From assembly GCF_022539665.2 (NCBI RefSeq), contig NC_081334.1, positions 7,224,424 to 7,288,423 on the forward strand: a stretch of 64,000 nucleotides of DNA. Reading direction: 5' to 3'. The translations under genes and the position numbers were made by a program. The notes beneath the pieces were generated by a model, which was not told the DNA's origin, ran no database searches, and saw only the letters and a program-made list of their open reading frames with translations. Source of the DNA: Daphnia carinata. Lineage: Eukaryota > Arthropoda > Branchiopoda > Diplostraca > Daphniidae. Shown one piece after another: positions 50,087 to 63,237 of the stretch; positions within the stretch are counted from its first letter, which is position 1, and the number at the start of each line of letters is the position of its first letter.

Positions 50087-50701
50087 AGAAGGAAAATGAA
50101 ATTGAATGGAACGAAATAGTTTATTGGACAAAAAATTTCAAATAATGTCTGGAAAAAAAGAGAAAGATTTCACCGTAGATACTATCAGATCATTAGATTA
50201 CAATAATGGCGTTCGTCATCAGACAATTAATCAATACATTTAATATACAGGTTGTGATAGAAAGACTGGCGGGTAGCATATCCAGAAGTGATATTTCATT
50301 ATGGGCACATGAAATAATCTTTTTTCATTCATTTTTTTGCATCATTAATTATTTGCATCGAACTATTTTGTTGGTCGATAGAAGAAAGAAGTAAAATTGT
50401 AGCCCCAAGAAAAAAAAGAAAAGGACAAGACTAGCTAAAAAAAAAAAAAAAAAGAAAGTATTTGGCAAATCAACATTGAGCCGCAATTGATAGCAAAAAA
50501 AACAATTTCACAAATTCTTACAAAAGCATATTAATTTCCATGTTTTCTTTCTTTTTACAGAGTCTACATACTCTACAAGTAAAATGAAATTACAAAAAGG
50601 AGAAAGAAAATGTTGAAAGACATTTCGAGTTGGGTAGGATGAGATGTAATAAAACAATTCCCTTTCCTTCCTTTATTTATTTATTTTATTTTTTTTTTTT
50701 T
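50087..50701. other. Convergent 3' flanks of DEG/ENaC and BH3-protein genes
   Basis: Holds both 3' UTRs. TTTATTTATTTATTTTA at about 50674-50690 provides AATAAA poly(A) signals on the minus strand for the BH3-motif gene. A run of 16 A lies at about 50439. No other gene seen. Confidence 0.5.
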
Positions 50702-51223
50702 TTAACTAGATATCCATCGCTGGATCCTCCAACCGGCGTAGGCGATCAAACCGTGTAAGATGCAAGTTTGTATCCACGAGCTAGCAGTGCTGGATGATGA
50801 TGAGAAATTTCGGCAGGCGGCTCTTGCCGGCCGCCGTGATATTTCAAACTGATCAGCTATTCGTCGAAGATCGTGGCCGACTTGTTTCCAGTTGTCTGCC
50901 GCACTTTTGTCTTCATCCGGCATCCGGAATTGCCGCATGTCTTTGACTGAAGGAGAGTCTGGTTCTTCCTCGTCACTCGCCGCCGACAGACGATGGCCAA
51001 GTTTGTCACTTTGCCGAGGCACCACATCCGGAAGGCTGTCAACCGGATGACTCTGGAACGGATACGACTCGTCGGAAGGATCGTCCAGCAAGGCCAGCGA
51101 CTCGATCACGTGGCAGTGGCAGCACACGAGCACCCTGTTGTTGACACTTTGTCCTGCCGGATCGTAGTCCGTGACGGGATCGAACGGGATCGCTCCGCAC
51201 AGGCTGAAAAAAGGTAGGACCAT
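50702..51223 (-). CDS. Candidate BH3-only protein (Bim/Bmf-like), 173 aa or 3' exon
   Basis: Family members bind pro-survival BCL-2 proteins through the BH3 helix and trigger apoptosis. Residues 115-128 read VGHDLRRIADQFEI: a BH3 motif with the conserved L119, the D124 required for binding, and hydrophobics V115, I122 and F126 at the expected spacing. It is strikingly close to vertebrate Bim (LRRIGDEF) and Bmf (IADQF). The preceding sequence is acidic and disordered (SDEEEPDSPS), and residues 150-172 form a hydrophobic tail (WIQTCILHGLIAYAGW) fitting a mitochondrial anchor. The ATG at 51223 is followed almost at once by TTTTTTCAG, a perfect 3' splice site at 51206, so this may instead be a terminal exon beginning LCGAIPFDPV with a remote first exon. 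No BH1 or BH2 is present. The function is inferred from motif and tail only. Confidence 0.65.
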   Translation of the reverse strand: MVLPFFSLCGAIPFDPVTDYDPAGQSVNNRVLVCCHCHVIESLALLDDPSDESYPFQSHPVDSLPDVVPRQSDKLGHRLSAASDEEEPDSPSVKDMRQFRMPDEDKSAADNWKQVGHDLRRIADQFEISRRPARAACRNFSSSSSTASSWIQTCILHGLIAYAGWRIQRWISS

Positions 51224-54200
51224 TCTGCCTTTGCTTTAATTTATTCCGCGTTATTTCGAATATCGTTCGTCAAATGTTGCGTGGGGAACTCTCTCTGAAC
51301 GTGGCGAACACAAAACACACACACACACACTTTGAGAGACACTACTCTGTTTGTACAGCACGTGTTGACACATCTGCGTTGCGTGACCGACTGTGCTGGT
51401 TGGCGATCCTACGGCAGCATCAAGTAGTCTGTGCTGGACTAGGGGGGAGAACACGGACGTCGGAGTGGCTACAGCAGCCAAGGGGATGATGCAGCTGGCG
51501 TCGCTAGGAGTAGGGTGGTAAAGGGGGTGGGCTCAAATGCGGACTGGGAGGGTAGAGCGTGTCACTCCCCTTCTTCCACCCTGTTTTTTTTTTATATTCA
51601 CCATATCCTCCTGTTCTTTTTTATTTGTGCGTGTGTGTGTATTGTGTCGACTTTTTCTTGTGGACCAATCACAACGTTGGCGTTCTCATCCGTCTCCCTT
51701 TGGCATCCATGTCCGAAAAAGAAAGTCTTTGTGTGCGTGCGTGCGTACAGAAAGAAGAAGAACATTGTCACCTATGACATACCACATTGTACTCGTCGAG
51801 CTTGGCCGTCTCGGTGACACACGTCATTCCCTTCCTTTTTCTTTTTGTGTTGTCCACCGATTGATGCAGCGTCTTACAATGTGTTTTAAAGGAACCAGCT
51901 GAGTAATCTGATTGATCCTCCGGATTATTCTCTGTTGAATTGCCGCTTAATTAGTTACTGATCCTGAGTCGCTAGGTCATTTGTGAATGATTTAACCTTT
52001 TTTTTTCCCCCTCGTACATCAAAGAGGATTGACATGAAAAAAAAAATGGAATAAATTAAAGCAATCGAATGAAGAGGATCGACAATGTTGTCGGTGATCC
52101 CATTTTTTATTTATAGGCCTCTAGCAACGACCTCATTATATTCTTTGATTGCTAACACGATCGTGCCAAAGCTCAGTGGTGATGTTTCCTCGCCGTCTTT
52201 TCGTTACGACATCATATATAGAGAGGGCACATCTTTTTCGATCCTTTGCTTGGGAATAATTCAATTCCGAATCATGTTGTGCCTCTTTTTTCTTCTTGTT
52301 TTGGAAGGATCAACTTCCCATCCCGCGAGGATACATCTCTCTCTCTCTCTCGTTAATACTTTTATTTTTTTTTTCGCTTGTTGCCGAGGGTCCAATCTCA
52401 ACAAGTCTCCGACCCCTCTCGTCTCACACCCGCGACCGGCATTTTTTTTTTTTTTTTTTTATTTTTATGTTTGACTATATTGTGGCACTTTCTTTTTCTT
52501 AGCTTTTTCTTCCTTCTACTGTAGGGTCCAGTTTTTTTCTCATTTTATTTTACGATGGATATAGTAGCTAGTGGTGTATGGCTTCCATTTGTGTAGTGTA
52601 CAACATCTGCTGCGTGGTGTAGGATAGAAGAAAAAAAAAGGGGGGGGGGAGCGCGACGCTTCTTCCGTCTCGTTAAGGGGAAAGACTTAACGCTTCGCAC
52701 CTAAGAATGATGGCCTCTCTCTTTCTTATTTTTTAAAGCGCCAGCCGTTTCTTTTTTGCGCTCGTTTGTGTTACACGGCATAGCAGTACGGACTCTTTAT
52801 GATTCTTTCCCTTTTCCCCCTCTCTTTACATGCAAGTGTAATATCATCTGGGTGAATCATCAGAGCTAATAAAACGTTCGAGAGATAAAAGGGGGGAAAA
52901 AGAAGAAGAAAAAAAAGGGCTAAAAAGGTATAAATCAAGACTTGGGTTCGTCTTCTTTTTATCTCTATATAAATATACACAAAGACATTGTGCGTTGTGT
53001 GTGTGTCTGTAGAAGAAGACGCATTTTTGCGATCCGATGTGACCCTCCTTTCCTCGCACATCTTTTTGATGTCGAGAGAGGCAATTAAAAATAGAGGGAA
53101 ACGGGTGGGGGTTGCGCAGGAACTTTGCCAACAAGGGCGGGGGGGATATGCGTTCATCCATCGGCGATTCTATTGTTCTTTCTGCGTTTTTTTTTTTCAC
53201 GAAAAAAATATATATATATATATATCTAGTTCTTCCCCTTTTTTCTTTTGGTGATTCTCTTTTGTTTGTGGCCAATATTCGCCGTGAAAGAGCAAAAAAA
53301 AAAAAAAAAAAAAAAAAAAGATGTGGGGGGGGGGATGACACAATAAGGACGATGCGTGTTCTTATATTGGGGATCAATCATTCATTTTTCTTACCCCTCG
53401 CTTCTCATTTCTGGCGATCCGCCGGAGTCGATTGCCTCTACGAAGCTGCACACACTCTTCTTTTGTTCTTTGCCTTTTTTTTTTTTTTTTTGACGGATTG
53501 AAATTCTATGCGGGACACGTATATAGAACTAGACCCGTCTATCTGTTTGTTACGGGATTGGATATGTCACCGATGTCAAACCAAACGAAAGATTTTCCCT
53601 TTTCGTGGGGTACAATCGCTCCATCCCCCACCGTCTTGTAGCTGCTGATTTATTCAAATTTCTACGATTGACTCTAGTTCTTTTTTGTGTGTGTGTGTGT
53701 TGGGCTTAGTATCTGATAACAGAAGAAGGGGGGAGGGGGTCTATAGTAATCCAATCGCGTCCCGGTGCAATCAAATCGACTCGTTACCCGTACACGATCG
53801 ATACACGGAAGACAACAACAAAATCGTGATCCTATGGGATTTTGTAGTGAGCGCCGATTCAATTTAACATTTATCTCTAAAAAATGGGGACCGACAGTTG
53901 TTTTTTTTTTTTTTTTTTGTGTTGTTTGAGATTTCATTTGCAACAGATTTCATTTTCTACGTTCGCATCCCAGTCGAGACTTTGTGAAAATTAACGAGCC
54001 CGTCACATCGGAGGTCGTGTTCAGAATAAAAGTCGGGCTGCAATCATCGGCAGACGGCCCTTTAAAAAAAGAGAACAGCGTCGTTCTTTGGAGAAAAAAA
54101 AAAAAAAAAAAACCCGAAATATATCGACAGACATAAAAACAAGACGTTAAAAAAAAAATAATGCACAACACACACACAAACACGTTACGCGGAGCGGTAG

Positions 54201-57200
54201 CGGTAGCAAGCAACAGTCGTGATTCTTCCTTTTTTTTTTTATGTCTGGAACGATTAGGTCTGTTTTTGAACATCTCGCCGTCGAGAGAAATGGAGAGTTT
54301 GACTTTGACGGCGTTTTACCACTGTTATGCAAATTCGAATTTACCAAATAAAAACTTACGAAAGAAAAAAGGGGAGGAAGGGGGGATGGGGTTCAAATCG
54401 CTAGCTACCGATGTTTTGAACTGTCACGGTGTTATATCACAAGCCTATCATGGGTTGTAAAAAAAAAAACGGGAGTAACCTGATCTCGTTCCCCGCCAAA
54501 ACATTTGAAATTTCTTTTTTCATATTCTTTTCTTTTACGATACAACAAACGCCGAGCTTCATATATATATTTTTCTTTTTAATAGCGCACTTAAAAGAAA
54601 AAGAAGTCTGGCGATAGTATCGAACCTAAACAAATGAAGTTTTTACTTCTTTGACTCCTTTTGTCACGGACGCGTTAAATATCTGCCATCATAGACATGC
54701 AAATGATGACGAAAGGGGTTAGAAATTTGAAAAAAAAAGAAAGAGGGGGGGATGGCGTTTTGTTGTTATTTGATATAGATATACTTTCTCTTGATTTTCT
54801 CTTTCGTTTTTCTCTCCGCTGTTATTGTTGTCATTCGATCTTTTCAACCATCATCCCCCCCCCCAAAAAAAAAAAAAACAATACATTTTTGCATACGCGG
54901 GAGAGATGAATCCAATGAAAAAAAAAAGTCCCCTCCCTTCTCCTTGGAAAGAATAAAGAGGAGAAACGTCATTAGTCGTCGTCGAACGGGAGAAGTATAA
55001 TCAGTTTAGGTATTGAAACGATGTGAGTCTATAACGTAGATGTGGGTGGTGCGAAAGAGAAAGAGAGAGGACAAAGAAGCGGGGAGGTTTGCGTGCGTGC
55101 ACGTATTTTGGAGCGAACGCGGATTGATGGGGTAGGAGGCGAACGATGTGGCCTGATTAGCATAGAAGAGCGGCGTCGCCGGCAAAGCTCATTTGCATCC
55201 CGCTGATGTGGTTAAAATGCTGTTTCCCCGTCTCCTCTTTCCGTCTGTGTGTATATAAATGTACACTGGCGAATGTGTAAACGCCGCTTTTGTGTCGAGT
55301 GCAGTTCTAAAATGATGATCGAACAAACACTGGAGAGAGATGAAGGGGGGGGGGGTTTGGCAAAGGGGAGAAGTGGACAGCGCTTTATTTTTGGCGGGCA
55401 ATTTCGAAAACCGAAAATGAGTCGATCACGCGTGAATCGCCTACCTACGGGAACATTCAATTATAAAGCGGGGGGGGGGGGGGTGGATAGAGAGAGAAAG
55501 AGCAGGAAAACGCAAATGGCGTCATGAAAACGACGCCGGACTTGATGCGTGTAACGATTTCCCGTCCCCCATCATCCGCAGCACATCAGATGCAGAACAT
55601 CATCAAAGCGATTCTCTTTCCATTTTTTTTTTTACTACGTATGCGTAGCGAGCGTAAACGTTTGAACTCCATAGACAGCGCAGCTGTTTTGCGTTTAAAA
55701 AAAAAAATTGTGTTTTTATTAATTTTGTTTTTGAAAGCCACACGATGCGTGTGTGTACGTAGCACGGCGAAAATGAATGATTATTATCGAGCTTTTTGGT
55801 CGTTAAATTGCAACATTCGCCGTAATGATGATGACGGCCTGTGATGAACGCCGTTTCTATCGAGCGACGCCATCATAAACACTTGTATAGAACTCGCCGG
55901 TTCATCTTGTGTCTTTTTATTATTCCTGCTCATTTGCATACGTGCGTGGACATGTTTCAAAGCCCGAGTGCACTTGTCTCGACATCCCCCCCCTTGTTGT
56001 GTAAATCACGCCGCATAAATGGGAACCACCCATTTATTTTAAAGCCACCGTTTCTAGTAGGCCTTTCTCTAACAAAATTGCATCATTCTTATTCAATCCT
56101 CGAATCAGCGAAATCTTTAAAATACACACCCCCCCCCCCACTCCTCAAAAGAATTTCTTTTTTAATGGAAGAATGTCCTAAAATTAGAGCTTAACAATTA
56201 ACCCCTCCTTTGGAATTGCGTCGTACGGTCAGTGGGGGAAAAGAAAAAGAACGACCGTACCGCATGTCGGGAGCAATAAACAAAAGAGTCAAGTAAAAAT
56301 ACGGGAAGAAAAAAGAAGAGGGAAGGGGGGACAAGAAGAAAAAAAAAAGAGACAAGTTACACTAGCGCGATCAGTTTGCCCGTACTAATAGGGGCCAGTA
56401 GTAGCAGCGTAGTATACAACATTTGTAAGCGACGGGCATGCATTTCGGGAGCCCGGGCAGATGTTTCGCAGTCTTTGCGCTTCTTGCCATGTTTCGTGTC
56501 AAGTCTATTTTTACGTTGAACAAAACAAAAAAAAATCTGGAGACACACACACACAGAAGAGCTGAGTAAAAAAAAAGAAAGAAAGAAAAAAAAAAAAAAA
56601 AAAGAAAACGAGGAGAATAATAATAATAAAGGGATCTATACTGCGTCTAGGAGAGAGAAAAAAAAAAGAGTTGGGAATGACCGTAGAAAACTGGAACAAA
56701 GAGTCATCTTTCACCGCAAAAGGACTTGACAAGAGTTAGCTGTCTCTTTTTTCCCCTCTCCCTATTTCTACTTTTAAACTTGCGGGAAATTCAAGATAAA
56801 ACACACACACACACACACACAAAAAAAAAAAGAAGCTCTTCATTTTGGCCATGGTTGCATACCACTTGGCTCTGCTGGAGGCCACCTGATTTCTTTCTTC
56901 CTTTTTTCTTTCTCTTCTGTGTATATCTGTTGATGGTCTGCTGGGTTCATGCGTCGTTAACTAGACGGGACTAATAGACGTCCATAATACGGAAGGAGAG
57001 CTTGCTTTTCGAGATCCCGGCGCGCTCTTTGGAAGACGTGACAGGTCACGTGATTGACTCTGAACTTTTTCTTTTAAAAAATCACAGGACCGTCGAACCG
57101 ACTCCGACATGCCAGACTAACAAAAAATAAAAAAAAAAAGGAAAAAAAAGGAAGCATGTTTTCAAAAACAAAAGAGGTCCCCTGCCGAGCTCTAGAATTT

Positions 57201-57699
57201 CTGCGCAATTCTATATCCACTACGCGTGATCTCGTATGTTGTGACCCACTTTGAAAACTCGCATTTTTTTTTTTTTTTTTTTTTTAATAAACAAAAGATG
57301 ATACGGGGAGATGCACGTTCAACAACGAATTTTGTCTGAAGATTGACTTTTAAGATCGGTTAAGATTTATGAACAAATGCAATGAGTTTAGCGACACCAG
57401 TGCGGGGGAACACACAACAACATTTAGTGATGAATAGCGGAGATAGGTCAATTGCCGGGGCAGCAAAAGTTCTGTTTAGTAGGCCCAAAGGTCATCTGTC
57501 CATTTCTCAAAGAGCGGGACGCTTTTAATGGCCACTTGAAATTGGTCATCGGGGGGAACGGGGGGGGGGGGCGTTACATAAGGCGCAAGCGATAGAGAAA
57601 ACTAGTCTAAATGTCTAATAGAAAGGGGTGGAGGGGGGAGGCGATGTTTCAGTAGTTTGACTATCTAGGCCTCTGCACACAGAGACACTCGTACGAGTG

Positions 57700-57906
57700 T
57701 TAACAGATCCCATTGACGGCGTCACTTCCCCCCCCCCCCCCTTTCCGGCTAACGATTGCGCCGTTGTGATCCTCTAAATGCATCGTTGAGCTATTAACCT
57801 TGCGGCCTATGTTGTAGAGCTCCACGCACTTGATTGCAGATGCTGCCTCCATTGGGCCTACGGTCCAATCAAAGAAACACATACTACCATTTTGTTCGAA
57901 CGACAT
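57700..57906 (-). other. Isolated open frame of ordinary complexity, possible exon
   Basis: ATG at 57906 starts MSFEQNGSMCFFDWTVGPME and continues with AASAIKCVELYNIGRKVNSS and HLEDHNGAIVS before hitting a glycine run from poly(G). About 53 residues have a protein-like composition, rare in this region. A weak donor (GTTAGC) follows. No family was recognised and chance is a fair explanation. Confidence 0.15.
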
Positions 57907-58005
57907 GATCGTAAATCAATCGGCTTGGTTAAATCAAACATTCGACGGGCCTTTTTTTTTTTAGTTTTAGGCCCGTAGTTATTGAACCAACAAGTCCGCG
58001 TCTCG

Positions 58006-58037
<32 letters not shown>

Positions 58038-58449
58038 AGACGTTCAGTTTCATTTCACCACCGTTTGCGGTATTTAACGTGCGCTCATTTCATCCCTTTC
58101 GTTTTTCTTTCTATTACAGCACACTCCCTTTTTTTTATATTTTAAACAAAAATGTATATATATACATCTCTTTTGGTATTATCCGATAACAATAAAGAGA
58201 TTAGGAGCTTTACAGTTTTTTTTTTTCGGAAAGAAAAAAAAGCCCCGTTTGGTCCTCTTAACGAGCCCCATTCGTTTGGGGTTGCATATAGAAAAGGAGA
58301 GAGCTTCGAATGTTCAAATCCAAACTGACAGCAGACACACATACACGTGACTCTTGGAAGCTTTTGTCTGTCAATGTTCCACGAGTGGGTGGTACGTAGT
58401 AGCGGTGACCATGTTCCCCTTTTTGTGGGTATTAAAAACTTTAGAAAAT

Positions 58450-58450
<1 letters not shown>

Positions 58451-58480
<30 letters not shown>
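58451..58480 (+). repeat. Poly(T) run, 30 bases
   Basis: The longest uninterrupted homopolymer seen in the window. Confidence 0.93.
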
Positions 58481-58481
<1 letters not shown>

Positions 58482-61400
58482 AAAAGGTTTTGTGAATGCG
58501 CAACAGCCTAAGAGTCACGCCAATTAGAAACGGATCAATGTCTTTGCTTGTTTATTGATAAATAGAAACATGCAGCCTGCGCCTTGTTTTTCCTGCGTTG
58601 AATATTCAAATGCTCGTCGATGAACTCATTTCTATAAATAATGATGCGAAACTTGCGCAAAGCCGAAGCGGAGCAGAAAAGAGTTGACACGTGACGTCTC
58701 ATTAGCCCGTCGCTATCGGCTTGACGTGTCTATTCACACTTGCCCTGATTATCCGATTTGTTTTCGATCTGATCTGCGTCCTGTCTCTCTTTATAAACCC
58801 TTCCTTTCTCTATTTTGAATACGGGCTGTCTGTAATGCGAGCAGATCATTAACGACTCCCGCTGTTTTCGCTCGAATTTCAGAAGATTTATTATTTTTAT
58901 TTTTTTTTTTCATTTGAATATCGCAGTTTATTTATTTGATTGTTATAGGAGGCAACTTAGTATTCGACTTTTTTTTTTTTCTAAGGATGTCGCGTTAGAA
59001 AGGACTTTTTTTTTGTTGTTGTTGTTTTCTTCCAAAACAATCATTTGAATACTGTAGTCCGAGTATGCAAATCGCTGTTGACTCAAGTGCGCTAGGAAGA
59101 ATCGAGGCGTCAACATCACCCCCTGCTGCTATTAACGACGGGTTTTCGTGTTAGTTACACATGTGATGTCTCCTATCAAAAAGGGATTTCTACGTTTCAT
59201 TTTCTTTCGTAACTCGTGTTGATTCAGATGTTCGCTATTTTGAAAAAAAAAAAAAAAAAAACAACTAGGGAAAACAAAAAAAAAGTAGGGGGGGGGGGAA
59301 ATAATTCGAATAAAAAAATCGAAAAATAGGACCAGGTGTTTTCCATCTCGAATGTAAACATATGTCGAACATTTTTCTTTCTTTTTTTTCAGTTCGCCGT
59401 ATGCCGATGTATTCATTTTTTTTCTTCTTAACGATGTGGAATTTGAATATTGAAGCGGGTCGATTAATGAACGTCTAACGATTGAGACGGAAGGAGGATG
59501 TCTATCGAAAGAATGATGTGTTTTTATTTCGGAAGATGGTCTGACCACGCCTTCTTTTTGCCGGACATTGTACAATGTGTAAAAAAAGATGGGCGTATTA
59601 ACAGGTGCGGCTTGTTTTGTTTTGTTTTTCCCTTTAAAAAAATAAGGGAAAAGGTCGTAAAAACTCTTTGTACGTCATAAAAACCTTTTTAATGTCGGAA
59701 AACAATTCGTTTCGGCGCAGACAATGTGAACTTTTTTTTTTTTTTTTTCGAATTTGGAAAGCGAGCTCCATTTTGAATACGTCGAATATTGAACAAGAAA
59801 ATTGCCTTGTCGAACATATTCAAATTGAATACATCACGCAAAGTGAGCATTTTTTATGTTTTTCGGAGACGGTCGGGCTACTCCTCTCTTTTTATACAAT
59901 TTCCAGAAAATGTTGAATATGTTAAACAGATGGTCTTGTTTGATGTGAACCATTAAAAACAAATTTTTATTTCATGGATTTACGAAAGAAAAACGCGCCA
60001 AAGTTCAAATTCGTTCAAAAAAATAAGCATCGCTTGAACACAGGGATAGAACCAAATCTTTTTATTGTAGTTTACGGTTGGAAGAAAACAAATACAATAA
60101 CAATGCGGGCTTAACTTTGCCATTGTCTGCAATCAGTTCGGATCGCAGTTTGAAGCCGCCGAGCTTATCTGCTGTTGTTCTTTTTCTTTCCGGACTTCTT
60201 TGCCTTCCGTTTCGTTTAGCTGCGCGCGCTCGCGCTCTCTTTATTTATGACCCCCCGAAGCTAGTAACAATCGACTCTTCTTACTAACCATGTTGTTCTT
60301 CCTTGCTATTGACGTAACGCGAGTTAAACGCGTGAAATTTCCCACGTGGCTCATTCGGGAGCCCGAACCGGCCTATTTAGTCACAAAAGAAAAGAAAAAG
60401 AGGAAAACTATAGCGCGAGCTAAAAACACATCTAAATAACAAACTAGCAGAAGCAGTCATCCCCGAAAAAAAAAAAAAAAAAAAAAAAGAAAGGGCCTTA
60501 GAAAACGGACAGTGTTCTCCCCATTACCATTTACCAAGTTCAATGAATCGGAAGAATGTTGCCTATAGTTTTTTTTTTTTGAGGGGGGTGGTCCTTTTTT
60601 GTGTGTGTGTGTGTCCCTTGTTATGTCGATCGGTAGCAGACTGACACATGGTGATCTTTCAGACTATGTTAGAAAAGAAAAAAAGCGATCGCTAAATTAG
60701 GTGGAAAGATTGTCTTTTTTTTCTCCCCCTGTCCCGAGTTAAGAAGAAAAAAAAAAGAAAATGAGATGGTTCATTAGATAAATAAAATCATGTCAAATTG
60801 CTAGTCATTTACCAATATGTCAATCTACTATTACACCAGTCAAGGAAGAACGAAAAAAATGAACCCAGTTTTTTTTTCTTTTCTTTTCTTGTATAATTTC
60901 ACGATTAGGAATTATTGCATAACAAAAGACAATTGACAAATGTGTATACATTTCGTATAGACACAATTTTTATGGTTGTTTTTTTTTTGTTTTGTTTTGT
61001 TTTTCTTCCCCGTTACATCTTGCGTCCGGGTCACGTGGATCCCACAACGTGCCGTGTCACTTGTACAAATGGTTTAACAATATAAATCGCCCCCCCCCCC
61101 CATTTTCAACGCTGTTCTCTCTCTCTCCCTCTCTTGTCTATTGCGACGGACCAAACTTCGAGAATAACTATTATTTTTTTTTTATTTTAATTTAATTTTT
61201 TTTTTTGCTCTCATTTTCTTTTCCTTTTTTTTTATCTGCGACGCGTGTAAAACTCGGTACGCAATCCTAATCCCCCCCCCCCCCCCACCGGATATATTCA
61301 AAGAAAAATACGTGAGGCATCGCGCGTATGTATTTGTTCATTGGCTTTAAAATAGCGAGGCAACACATTCTCGTATATTACAGGGTCGGCAATTGTATAC

Positions 61401-62706
61401 CTCAATGTCTTTCCATCATTAACTCTAATTTGATTCAAATGGAAATGTGTTCGAATAAGTGCGAACGAAGAGCTCTATGAATGATGATGAGCCGCTTAAT
61501 TGCCCTGTTGGTAACAGTCGACTAATGGACGTGTGCGGCCAGTCCAATTGATGGTTTAATGAAAGACTGATTGGCTACGGGAATTGAAAGTGGGGTGACG
61601 CCTTTATCATTTTTTTTTTTTTTTTTTTTTCTTCGGGATGTAACACGGAGAAAATGTCGAGTCATTTTCAGATCATTTTCATTGTTATGAACCTCCAGCA
61701 AAGTAAAAGTCTGAAATTTTTTTTTATTTTGAGCCGTCGAAAGTGAAAATGAATTGAATGAAGCAGCGGCGCGTGTCGCGCCCGCAGGGACACGGCCGAG
61801 TCAACATAACGCGATGACGTGATAAATGAACCCACACTGACCACCTGTGACCCTTGGCGCGCACAGCCCATCGAATGTTGGACAGCGAGGGTTCATGCCG
61901 ATTAGATGATGCGTGACATCATTGTCACCTCTGTCCTTACGTGTCCATATGTCGCATTCGAAAAAGTTCGAATTGAAAATCATCTGTGTCGAACTCGGAA
62001 ATTCTTTCGCATCTCTCGTTTTTCTCGAATTTAATCTGCCACATTTCGAAAGTTCAATTATCACGCGATCGTTGCGCGCGTGCGGCCGTGACGCATTTCA
62101 ACGGCGGCCAGCGGATCCTGTCTTTTTAACGCGTTCGGGGGTGTTCAACACGGGTCATTTCGTTTTGAAAACAGTTGAGACACACAACAGTTGTTGGTGT
62201 TTTTCAATTCGTTTTGATGGTTGCTCACTTGGACGCGAAAGCGGCGGGACGACGAAAACAATTTCAAATTGTGACAAGTTTTCATGTAATTTACGACTTT
62301 GCCGCCATATGCGTGCGTTTCAAACATTTTTGAATCCACCCCCTCCATTTTTTTTTTTCTCTTTTACCATAAAAAGCAATATGCCTAAAAGCTTTTTCTT
62401 CTCCATCCATCCGTCCGTCCTCTTTTTTTTTTTTTTTTGGCCCTCGTTGTTGGATAAATTGTGTTATTGATTCAATCGTGAATCACCGTAACTGCTTAAA
62501 ATATCAATACCTTAAAAAAATGGAAAAATCCTTTTTTCCTTTTTTTTTTTTTTTTTTTTTTTTTAACTAAACAAAAAAAAAAAAAAAAAAAGAAAACTAA
62601 CGTACGGGATTATGATTGTTATAATACGAAAATTTACGACTTTTGGGGTGATCTTGTACGTACCCTTTCGGCCGGCAGTTCTTTCGATACGGTATCGCCC
62701 GCCCCC

Positions 62707-62743
<37 letters not shown>

Positions 62744-63054
62744 GGTACCGGGTGGGGGGTTAACGCGTTCCGCTTTATTTTTTCTTTCATTTTGTTGTAT
62801 TTATACAATTTTTTTTTTCTTTCCTAAAATAAATTTCAAAAGGTTTCTGTAGTTTTACAACAATGTTAAATCTATTGTATACCGCTCCCCCCCTTTTTTT
62901 TTTTCTAATATAAGTCGAGTTCAATAGCTTCCGCATCCGCCGTCCGCAACGCCCTCCTCATTTGACCCCTTGCATTGAATTTGTGAAAAAAAAATGTAAC
63001 CCCTCTTTAGAAAAAAAAAATCAAACCATTTCAATCCATTTTTTTTTTTTTTTT

Positions 63055-63237
63055 TTAGATTTCCCCCTTTGCCTCCAAGATTTCTAATAATTCAGGCGAC
63101 GCCATCGAGTTAGTAGTTAACTGTATTGTGTCAAACTGGACTATTTGATCTTTTTGAAACAAGTCGTTTTCGAATATACGGGTAGGAGTCTCACTTTTTT
63201 TGTGTGTGTGCTGCCTGGAACGTGTGTCACTTGACAT
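63055..63237 (-). other. Possible terminal exon, minus strand
   Basis: The frame ends with NDLFQKDQIVQFDTIQLTTN, then SMASPELLEILEAKGEI and a stop. The composition is protein-like, in contrast to neighbouring translated homopolymers. No acceptor or family identity was established. Confidence 0.12.

Noticed and set aside
53112-53501. 129-codon plus-strand frame
   Set aside because: Composed of poly(A), poly(T) and TA-repeat translations (long lysine and phenylalanine runs).
61913-62470. 185-codon plus-strand frame
   Set aside because: The 3' third is translated poly(T), the rest has no domain signature; more likely a non-coding island.
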